The notes below the pieces were generated by a model, which saw nothing but the letters and a program-made list of their open reading frames with translations, did not search any database and was not told the DNA's origin. From Sclerodactyla briareus (lineage: Eukaryota > Echinodermata > Holothuroidea > Dendrochirotida > Sclerodactylidae), in contig JAODTK010005220.1 in assembly GCA_026419785.1 (NCBI GenBank), positions 248,001-312,000 on the forward strand: 64,000 bases of DNA. Direction: 5' to 3'. The translations under genes and the position numbers were made by a program. Numbering within the stretch: position 1 is the stretch's first letter; each line of letters begins with the position of its first letter. This document shows, one piece after another, positions 36,801-48,800 of this stretch.

Positions 36801-39800
36801 TTTTGGGTGCCTATGAATATACTTTGTCTATGCTTACTAACAACTGTAACTGACAGCGATGCCTATTGTTACACTCTATGTTAATTCCTATGTAAACTTT
36901 CTTGTAACTCTAGTGGTAAAATGCGGGGTGATTACATTTCTTGAGGAACACAAAAGCCTTTGTTCAGGTCTTAACCATTTCCACACCTTGTGTGACGTTG
37001 GCCCCTTCTGCCCCTGTTGTACAAAGAGGGGATGTAACTATCCCGGCTCCAAGGCACATTCGGTCACCTGTCTGATGAACTGGTAGCCTACCAACCGTTC
37101 TGAGGTCACAGTGGGTGTGAAACACAGGAGCCAGTAAAGAGACACCGCAAGGAACTATAATGAACGCGGGATGTATAATAGTTAGGGGGAAAACCTAAAA
37201 TATCCCAAACCCGGACGTTCATATTTGACCTTCCGTTAAGAGTTAGATGTCTTTGTGATATGGTGTCAGATAGCGAAAGGAAAACTCATTTCATGTTAAC
37301 TGCTGTCATACTGCACTCCTGCAAATATGTTGGTTTCCAGTATTCCACACAATAATTTCATAGTGGGTTGGTAGGTGGTAATGGTTACTTTATAAGGGAA
37401 CAACAGTAGAACTTCTCCAGAATGTTGAGCATTCATTACAATAAAAATACATAAGATATTCGCTGTTGTTTCCCGTGACATGATATTGGAATCATTGCAT
37501 AAAAGATTACTCCCGTAATTTCTCTGAATTAATGACTAAATGAATGTACCAGGTATTCCACCTGGGAACATCATATTTGAAATGGGAATTGGACATGTAG
37601 GTATAGGATTCCATTCCTACAATGTACTATATTCGGTGATCGACCTGCAGTTGTCTTTAAACTCTCAACTTCACTGTAGCCTGCCTGCAGGGATGTACGG
37701 AATGTGAAGGCCTTCCAAAAACCATATTCGTAGTAGAAAAAAAAAGGGCAATGTAGGTCATGGTATGTTGTGGGAGTTATTTTGAACAATATGTGCATTG
37801 TTTGCAATGGTAACCAACCTGCATCAGGTAAATTTGCTACTTCTCCAGCACCCTTCAATGGACAATGGTCAACATTTTCTTTGATAAATATTTAACATGG
37901 AGGTTGTTTACTGATTGGGACTTTTATCAATTGGTCTAAGATTCACCACATTTTCGTTTTAATTTTTTAAAAAGAGGAACATGGGTCTCATAGGCATATG
38001 ATCTCTGGTCCTGTGAAAAACTAATGCACTCAGACCAGCAGTCATTCTGGGTTTTGATCAAGATATGGGAGCAAATAGAATGTGTAGGAACAGGCTGAAA
38101 TGATCACCTCAGGTATCTTGCACCCCTTGGTACAAGTAGGCATCTCAGTAAAAGGATGAAAATTTGGGATTAAGGAATTCTTTCCATGATGAAACGATGC
38201 CCTTGGCAAACTCGAGTTTGTAATGAAGGGAGTATTTAATTGGAATATCCTTGGGCCAACAGTGCATATCAAGCACGTAAACACCCAAGACATTTTTGAT
38301 GGTGTCACACTTCACTAACTAAGCTTCTTATGTTGCATGGTGAGGGAGTTGAATATAGACCACTTTTTCAGTTCAGACGGTTTCCGAAGTTGTTTCCTTC
38401 ACCCTGAGATTTTGATGACTTTGCACTTTCAGCACTTGTGCTTTTTCCTGGAGTCGCACTCTTATCCAGACCATTAATAAAATTATACCTGATATGCAGG
38501 CTTCAAATTCTAAGGTATGCTATATCTCAGAGGTATCTCAACATGCTGGAAGTTGTTCAATACTCACTTTGACAAGATTATTAGGAGAGTGTATGAAATA
38601 ATAGAAACAGATAGCCATAGCAGTTCTAAAAGATCGGTTATGTACTTAACATTGACTTGCAAATTTAAAGACCTGCTTGTGTGATTTTATGAAATTAGGT
38701 GTTTTGATATCCTATTGCCTGGTAGGAGTCGGACTATTGGTGTCTATAATAGAATGTGGTGTTCACAAGGTTCTATATTCAGTCCTCCTCATTGCTGCCA
38801 AACCTTGTATGTAAATTCAATAGGGTTGGTTTTCAACTTTCAACCTAGTTCAGTAGGCAGATAAATAGGCCTATAATTCACTGCAGTCGTTCATTACCGT
38901 TACACCATATGCCTAAGTCATATTTCTAGCTCCTAATCTGGCAGAAGACAAAAAAGATGCACTGGCCACCCACTTGACCAGGGAAGAAAATATATCTAGG
39001 TCCGACTAATTTCGTTGCAAGAAGTATCAGTACGTACTGTTAGCAATTTGAAAATTCCCAGGATGGTCATTCCGGAGGTCACTAATGGAACCCCGCCATT
39101 GCCACCGAGGGTCCTTTGTACTCTAACTCACCCATCTGGAAGGGTCAGTAATACCGTATAATCATCAACATATTTCCAGTCAGCATCATCCCGCAATACG
39201 CTGAGCCGCTGCGCCATAGCACGTCTGGAGCGAGCAGCACAGCTATGCCTCCATCATGAATAGTTGCAGATATAGTGACTATTGTGCTAGGCTGTTCTGT
39301 GGTTTGACAGGCGGACTGTCACTTTTCTTCCTGTGGAGTAGGAAGCAATGCCTCAGTAGTTTAGTAACGAATACACAGAAAGCTCCAGCCAGCCATGCGT
39401 TTCTGCCAGATTATGAGGTTTGGCAGAATCTTGTCTTCAACAAAATTACCAAATTGACAACTTCACTATACTACATTGTTAATTTGTGATTTTGTCTTTT
39501 TTTATCAACATGTTCTTAAATATTTAAATGATATAACCATACTTGAGTCTCATCAAGTTTCAATGTACCCTTAATTAGCTGGAACAGAAAAACCGAAACA
39601 AAAAAAATCTGGCGTCCCGTACTATTGGTATTGATGGTGGCTAAAAGAAAGGACTGCTCTGGATTGCAGTTTTCCAATCCTCCAAAATATTTAAAAAGGG
39701 AACAGTTGGTTCCGATCATGGCTGATTTCCATAGATTCCTAATCCAATTTAATTTGCAACTGTCACCCAATGATAGTGTCGATCGTGAGTCAATCACTAA

Positions 39801-42800
39801 CGGAGCCCGAGAGCGATCTTTTTTGTATTGCAAAAAGGGGGTTACAAAAGGATTGTGATATCCCTGATTCCAAAAAAATCTGCGTGACAGTATGCTTCTA
39901 ATGTAGGGACACATCAAAACAAAAAATCTTCTAATTGTTCTTGTTTTCGAAGAAAGACGAGTTTTGCCCCGCGTTAAAATTGGTGTTTTCGTAAACGGGT
40001 CAAATCACACTGCAACAATTTGCTGAAAAACAAGAAAGTAAGAACACCATTCTTTCATGTTCATGACCCATTGATATTCGCAAGAAGATCGGATAGTTGT
40101 GAATTGCGGTTTAAAGTCGAAAGGTATTGTAGTTTTGTGTAAGGAATAAATTTCTGCATGGTGATTGACTCACGATCGGTGCCAAGCTTTTTTTCTCGTC
40201 TACGTACTGCTAACCCTGTTTTTCAGACACTCTTTTTGTCCCAGGAACGTCTTTTAAGATGGAACCCTTTGCTTAAAGGAGGATCCCACCCTGCTGAAGA
40301 TTTGGTAAGTCTCATCCATTATATTCCATGTTCCATATGGTTTTTAAATCCAAAAATTTGATGCGGCGATTGACTCTAATCACCCAAGTATTCACAATAC
40401 TTATAGTGCTCCACTCCACAGACTTGAGGGTTCTGGCAGATAGTTGGAGTGGGCTAAACATGAAGGCAGTCCTGGATGACGGCCAGCATCGGATAGGGTA
40501 TCTTGGTTCTCTGTCCTTCGCCAGAGTTGTTCATCATGTCTTAAATGATTCAAGCACTATCATCATCAACCACAACTACTATGATATCGATGTGCAATTG
40601 GCAGCACCTACGCGTTCTCACAGTCCCACTTGTATTGCAGTAGTTGGGGGAGAACCAGGCGAGTACCCCTATTGGTGGTGTGTGGAGGGGGTGGTGTAGT
40701 TGGTTGGAAGGGGTTGGTGTGAGTGGTTCTCAGTGCATGGTCTCAGCTGTATAGGATTCCTCTTGTGAAAGTTTAGCTTGAGAAACCTACGGATAGTTGA
40801 GGCCATTTTGTGCGCCCATCTACAAACATGACCCTGTTAGAATATGGTGGTACCTCAGGGGGTCTGTCCTTGGTCTTTTTTTCTTCATTGTATACCTATC
40901 TAATGTGTACGAGTGATTGAAATGACAGAGTATTGTGTCGACTGCGAATGTCATCTCCCTGAATATCGGTCCTCTGTACGTAGTAAATTCAAGCCTATCC
41001 ATGCCTAAGTGCAAATGTAGTGATTGTTTTCATCGAAGAGCAATAATTGGCCTCATCCACCCATAGATATTATATCAAACTTATCACAGGCCAAGTCCCA
41101 TCATAGTTTCACTGGGTGAAGTCAACTAACGTTGAATGAAGAGGTCTTCTCATTCATATTTTGGCTATTAAATGGTCTTGATGGACAACAAATTTTGCAA
41201 CTGCGCCAGCCATTCGGCCACCCAACTCGCTCGGGAACTAAGAGCACGCAGCAGTACCATGCATGAGTCGTTCATTCAGAAACTAAATGTTTTTCTGTGG
41301 TTGATTCTCACTTTTGTGTGATTGCGCATGTCCATCTGTCTGTTTGTCTATAATTTCATTCCAATTGCTACGTCAGGACCTCAATTTTCTTTGGTGGATC
41401 GTGATGACATTTGGTAACATTGATACACCAAGTGAAGAATCATCTGGGTCGTATCTCTTGAGGCAAGGTGAATCTAGAGGTCATATTAGCTAAAATGGTA
41501 CTTCTGAGTCATATCAAAAAGGCTTCTTTCATCAATGAATAGATAGCATTATAGTTGATCAATCAATATCAGTATTACTATTGACCAATTTTCAAATTCA
41601 GCCATTTCGTTTGAAAGGTCAAGCAGCTTCTTCTGTGGTTAGTACTATCTTTTGATACTGTTATTGGTCCAAAGGTCACCTATGATCAGTTTCGGTCATT
41701 TTGTTTGAAAAAACCAGTGGCTGCTATCTCTACAGTATATATAGATCATATGATCATATAGTTAGTCAGTGTTATCATTGACAAATGATACATATGGGAT
41801 GTTCATGAATCTGGAGTTCAATGTCATCTAGGTTTCCATAAACCCTTTTGTTTGAATGGTCGTTACTCCCTACTACAGTGTACGTCTATGATCATGAAAG
41901 TTATCAGTATTTTTGACCTGTGATCCTTATGGGGTGGTCTCAGGAAACTTAACGTCGAGGTCATCTAGGAGTCCAATTGTACCTGGACGAGGTGAGTCTT
42001 TGTAAAACATGGCCTATAAAATTAAAATCAAAGTTTAAATCACTCAGATGACCTCCAATTCCTGACCCACCAGTAGACATCTATTTCCTCTCAGTAAGGA
42101 GCTTTAGATTTCACGACAGCGACGGCAACTTCACATCGAATGTAAACCTACTGCGCATGCTCCAACCTCACCACCAACTGCCGTACAAACGTCGATCCTT
42201 GACGGAGTCACTCGCTTTCACGTATTCCCCACGCGTGAACTTGAATCCAGCGCATGGCAATCCTCAACAGCTACACATAGACTTCTGCTGGCATTTTCCG
42301 GTCAATACTCTAAGCGCTCAGTTGTGAATTGCGCGCATCTACATCACGCAACTGGCACATTGACACGGTCGTAGAAATCTAAAGCATCCTTACTGCAGGA
42401 TGGCGACGTGGCCTACAATGGAGAAAACATTACGTCACCGTCCCGTCGTGAAATCTAAGGCTCCCTATTTCCTACACAATACGAGTGAAACGACTGACCC
42501 CTGGGTCAGCTTTGTGACTGACAATTCAGGAACAGTGACATACATATGTGAGTCCTTTTGACTCGACCATGACTACCCTTGACTGCCCATGCCCAGGGTC
42601 AATTGGTGTATCATGCAGTTGTTAGGGTATTACTGGAACAATTTTGCATCTGCGTGCTAATATTTGTCATGTTTCTCAATAAGTTCTCGTAGTACAACGT
42701 ACAATCCCCAAGCTTATCTCCAGAAGTTTCATGTATCTTATCCTTTCTCTTTATCTTTCATTCACCGCTATAAGGATAGAAATTGGGAATTCATGTCTAC

Positions 42801-45800
42801 ATATTTCTCTATTCATTTACCGATTTATTTTTAGCTATTGTGTTAATGTGAATCCTATAATAAATTGAGCTTACCACAAGGAAATATTGTAAGGAAAACC
42901 CTATATTTTCATATATGAGCTTCATGGTAATTTTTTTACATAACTTCTATGAAAAGTGGCACATCTCTTCAGTATCCATCCTGAATTATCATCATCAGTT
43001 AAAACCATCTTTCATTCAGAGCATGCAGAAAAAAAAAACATTGGCATTCAGTATCATGATGTTGGCAGACTCCAGCAGTAGTGGATAGTTCTGGTCAAAC
43101 AGACTAAGCTGGTTGAGCTACTGCATTTCTATTTATTGTCTGTCTGTCTGCATGCTCCCCCGGTCTGCCTGCCGCCTGCCTTGCCTTTTGGCCACCAAAT
43201 GATCGTGCTTCGATGGATCTTGAACTAAACTTGGTCATAATGTTTATTGACCTAGGGTCATTGTTGTTCAGGAATGGCGGTGAAAGGTCATTGAAGGGGG
43301 GGGGGGGAGTAGGCAATTTTGTTCATATTGTAAACTTAATCAGGTAAATTGCATGTTCTTAACCCTACTCATGCTCCAAAGGATCTGACCAAACTTGGTC
43401 ACAATGATTACTGAATGATGGTCATCTTGACCTACCTGAAGGTCAAGGTCAAAGGCATTAAAGGGGACACAAATGGGCCATGATATGGGAAAACGCAAAA
43501 TGTATTCTCCTGCAATTAGGTGGAGGCCGTGATATGTGAACAGTATAATTGACTCGTGGTACCTATGGGTCCCACAGGAATTGAAGGTGTAAGGTCCGGG
43601 CTTCCCTCCAGTAAACATACACTATGAGGCATAAGCTGCCCAATCAAAAAGACAGTTCCTGTTGTAAGTGTGATGCTCACCACTGAACAGTTCAGGGGGT
43701 TAGACAAAATTTCCCCCTAGAAATATCATTACGGCTTATGTTATACTTCACCCACTTACTGGACAACGCAACCAATTCCATCCCATGTTTTCAGATGGGG
43801 GGAAATCTGTGAAGTTTTGTATTGGCAGGATTTGAAATTTTCGCAGGGGAGTTTCAAGGACGCGTTCTGAACACCGTATGTTCAATGCCACTGCTGAGTC
43901 TGTATGACCTTTGACAGAATATCATTAACATCTCATAAAATTATAACTCTGACTGGGTCATAGTTGGGGGTTTCACATTGAGCCCTCTGAAGCATGGTTC
44001 ACTTTGGGGGGGGGGGGGGGGGGGGGAAGGGGCAGTTGTAAAAGTGCTGTACTCATATTACTGAACCCCTTCCAGCCCACACCACCCAACCAACTCTTAC
44101 CCCTCCTGTATGTAGGCATGCATGGCCTAACAAATCCTCGCAAAAAATACCGGGAAAACCCCGCTCCCCGATCAATGTTGTTGTGATTCTGACTACACGA
44201 TCACCAAATTGATTGCGGGGGCAAGGGGGTTATTGATTGTCGGGAGGGGGATGTTCAGGCCGAAATGACAACTGAGCGTACGTTTTGCCATGTTTTGTCC
44301 CAACATTTTTTGCGAGGCTTGTCCGTGCCCTGTACCCAAATATCTTCAGCTGAATGATAGGTTATTCCAGCCGGTATATGTCGGATTGTGAATGCTGCAT
44401 GGCGCCTGTTTTATTCAGGAATGGGCGAAAGATTTGATAAAAAGGGGGTGTTGAGGATTTGTTTCGAATTCTTAAGCAGGTTGGGAGTATCCCATGAGAA
44501 GCTCTGGACGGAGGCGACGCCACCGATAGGGGGGGGGGGGGGAGGTCCAGATTTTACAATGACTACTTGTAAGAAAAAATTCGCAAGTAAAATATTACTC
44601 TCAAAGCATCTGAATACCCGTCGAGTGTGTTTGTGTCTTGTAGGTAGCTCGGTTCTACTTCCGTCTGTTCCCCTCCCTTATGTTTAGAACGCTGTCACCG
44701 CTTCTGGCCCCCCATGCCTCTATGACTCAGTGGAACTACTCTATGTAGCGGGTGATGGGAAATCACACACATGTCCAAACATTTCCGTTGCCATTTAGTT
44801 TATTAATGTATTCCGTTATCCTGATATTATATTAATGGTCCAGAACCTGCTATGATGTAGCAACACACCTGGGTCGCGGTGAGCCTGTAAGGGTCAGCCA
44901 CGGGACAGAACACCTCTTTGAATGGAGGGTGATGGGGCGCCAGAAAAAGATTAACAAAGCCATTCAGAGATGATCATCTCTTTCTTAATAGGGCCACCGA
45001 TGAAAAGTGGGGAGATAGACTTATCAGTTCGAGAAAGATCGGAAACTAGTGTAGTATAGGTATTCAGTCCAAACAAGTTGAAATGCAAGCAAAGTAGTCC
45101 ATTTAGCTGAAACGAGCAGTTTCCGCTGACAACCTGGCCGCGAACGAGTAAACAGGTCGTTGTCCCTCATGTTTGTACAGGGCTCGGACAATCCTCGCAA
45201 AAATACCTGGGACAAACCCCACTCCCCCGATCAATGTGTTGTGATCATGTTACGATCACCAACATTGATTGCGGGGAAAGGGGGTTAGTGATCTGTGGGA
45301 GGGGGATGTTCAGATGCGAAATAACACTGAGCGTACGTTTTGCACTGCTTTTGTCCCCATTTTTTGCGAGAAGGATGTAGGTCAATGTCCTGCAGTATCA
45401 AAGTCGGCATACTTGCTACGCTATAAAAAAAGAAGAAATACGTCAAGGCACGTATATTTTCAACACAAGAGCATTCTTCAGCATTAATTCAGCATCATGG
45501 ATAAATCAGCCCCCCCCCAGGGTAGACAGGGAACATTTCTGGGGACTGTGAATGTGTCTACTGTGACATTGACAGACAATCTCTAATCTGGTGTCAGGGG
45601 ACCCTCAGTAATATGGTGTCGTCTTCCATTTGTATGTGCCTTTTTGCATCAAGAATACAATAGCCAGTACAATGATTGGGTCACTCTTTTACTATTAACC
45701 AATCGAAAGTATGGCGTGCCCCAATACATATAAAATTGGTATAGAACTACAATATGCACATCATGATTGGGTTACTGCATTATAAAGTAACTAAACCAAA

Positions 45801-48800
45801 CTGTTCTAGTTCCAATCCATTTTGTTGCGTTGTATCAGGGTTTGTTTCGTCCGAAGGAACCTATTATTCCGGGGGACAGAAGTAATAGCATACTGAAGAT
45901 AATACCATAATGTGGCCCACCTTCCTCCACTGAAACCTACTCTATAGAGATGTTTTATTATGATTCTGAAGCCTACCGTTCCGAACATAGTGGCTTACAT
46001 TTCTCCCTTTGACTTCGTACATCAAAATTTATTGCTAAATGCGTTGTATCAATGTATCAAACAGCCAAACACTGAGTGAACAGCTATTTTTGCACATTCT
46101 GAGGTTTTGTACTTTCCAGAAAGAATTGTCTCAATTAGTGCTTGGATAATGTAGGACATGAGAAGTGATTAATTACCTACTGAAGCTGCAATAATTTTCC
46201 AAATTCTGAATCGAAACACTAGCCAAGAGGAGGAGAACAGCTGAAATGCATCACAAAGAGTGTAAGGACAAAGGAAATAGTGAAACAATTTGGGCAGATA
46301 GATGGTAGATAATTTCCAATTTCCTTGATACAGGTCGACCAAACCATCATTATTATGACTAATATCCACAGACAGATGCTGCTGGGACATGCCAGACACA
46401 AATCACCAAGTGAAATGCACTGCATTTTGATTAGATTGATTTTGAATATATTAACCCTTCAATGGACAGTACTTACTTTGTCATAACCACTGGCATTCAT
46501 AACCTCTACATTTACTCCAACATGTTAACTCTTCATTACTGGCAGTGCATATATTTATTGTTTATTTTTGTTGACTCTGTTCGCATGGTCCACTGCACGA
46601 GCGTATTCCATTTACAGCGTATGTGAGGGCGCCAAGAACACTTTGCGGATGATGGCTCCCCTGACCTCTATGACCTTGTTACTAAGCAACTGACCTATCG
46701 CATTCACCTTCCTCAGTCAACTATGCCGTGTTGAATCCAGATTCTGTACAAGTAATACCTGTTTCAGATCGTGTTCGTTCCCGACCTAAATAATACACTA
46801 CCTGTAACAACAACACCAGGTGAATAATTCTCCATTTAGTTAATATCAAGATACATGCGAGGGTAATTTACAATGAACTTCTCTTCTCCGAATTATCATG
46901 AATAATCATTTTTATTTATTTTGGTTAGAAGAAACTGGAAGAAACCTTTTTCTCCTGCAAACGATGTTTCGAACGGTATTCCCCCCATCTCGCAAGAAAC
47001 CTACAAATCCCTGATTGTGATATTTGTATTTATTTATTTGTTTTACGTTCCACAGTCAAAGCAGAAACCCAGCAGAGTTTATCGGACGAGCAGATAAGCA
47101 TCCTTGCCGTCTGCAGTCGGAGGATAAACTTAAACGCGGATGCGGTAATCCTCCAGGTCTACCAGTGAGTCTCTCACTAATATGAACCCGGGGTGCTCCC
47201 TCCGCAAACTTCCTGTATCCCCTCACTCGTCCCACTACGTCCTGTGTGTTGGTATCATATGTCAAGTCTTAATCCGAATAATAATTTATTCAGAAATTAT
47301 GGAAAGTTGGTTTGCATGTCAATGAGGTAGTTGAATATTGGGACAAGGTTATGTAGAATGGTAACCCCCCCTGTCGTCACGCGGGCCATACAACATTGGG
47401 TGAAATTGGCACGGTCAATTATTCTCAAATTTACAATAAGGACAAATGGTGTACTTCATTTCATACCCTGAATCTTGAATTTGGAGTTCTACACCCATGC
47501 TCACCACAACTTCACTGGCTGTATTTCAAGCTAGGGTTTGAATTCCGGTCAGGTGATGGGGCTGGTAAGAGTGGCAGTGGCATAAGTGGCCCTTTGCCAG
47601 CAATCATTCTCAGTCAGTTCCCGCATTCACCTAGGTGACTGCTCTCACAGATCATATATGATATGGTTGGGCCTTCACTGAATGCTAATGGAGTCGTGGT
47701 ATCTAGAGTTTGTTTCATGGGTCAGTCGGTTGTCGTGCCGGCGTGTGAGCAGTCACAATCAGGACATGAATCGTCACTCGCTGGGCCCCGGTTCCTTAGA
47801 GGAAGTGTGAGTAGTTCGGATGCGCTGGAGTTCATCCTGCCCCTTAGTGGTACGGCGGTCCCGGGAGCCGGTTGGGCATTAGTCACACTCCGGGTGCAAT
47901 CGATTGACATCTAAGCCAACCCATACTCACTCATGTTACCACTCTTACGCAGGGTTCTTTAATGGGACCTTTAGTAATTGGCTTCCTGGGCACCGTCTCT
48001 GAATCATGCTGGCCTAATGCCACTGTTGTATGGTGCCTGACATGCTAGGCTTAGTGGTTGGAGGACAGTCCAGGACTCTATGACTGGAGAGGAGGCTGTG
48101 GGCATCACTGGGTAAACCTGGGAGGATGGTAATCGAGGAATACAAAACCTTTTCTAAACCGCATATCACAGGCAGGGAAATGCCATCAACAACCCCCACT
48201 GGGGAGGGGGGGGGGGGGGGGGGAGGAGGAAAATTCATGAGGAAGTTCACCAAGAAACTCTTCCGACTAGCTGCCACCTGAAAAAATATCATTTCAAGAT
48301 GTCTAGGTTAAGCATTAGTATTAATATTAATAATAATAATAACAATGTACCGTTCTTATATAGCGCTCCACAACGTACTAGTAACAGTCTCAGAGTGCTG
48401 GAGGCCATTACCCCCTGATCAGTGGTAACTTGTTCGGCCATAGTGCACACTTTGAGCTATACACTCCTGGCAACTGCCACTGGTTGCCCCCCTCAACATG
48501 TCCCCGGGACATTTCATCACATGGCTGCCGTAATCAGCGCACTTGTGATTACAAGTAACCTCTCAAAGGTTCCCAATAATGCCTAGGTAGGACGAAGCAA
48601 CGGAGAAAAAGCGCCTTGCCCCGAACGCAACGTAAAGGCCAACCCGCCAGGATTCGAACTCGGAACCATTCGATCACAAGTCCTAAGCTCTACCGATTGA
48701 GCTAAGCCGATCTCCAATTAGTACTCATACCTTTCACCCTGTTAACTCCACCCATCTCCACCTGCTCTTGTTCCACCCACTCTTGTTCCACTCACTCTTG

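Larger units (their letters stand above)
33545..37225 (+). repeat. Copy 2 of the 3.7-kb tandem duplication
   Basis: Direct repeat of 29,875-33,530, starting within about 15-20 bases of the end of copy 1. It carries the same two TSG101 exons and the same internal repeats. The two copies are close to equal in length (about 3.66 and 3.68 kb). Confidence 0.93.

Noticed and set aside
48640-48716. tRNA gene on the minus strand
   Set aside because: A and B boxes are present, but the cloverleaf does not close and the sequence continues into a SINE body with an ATT tail.
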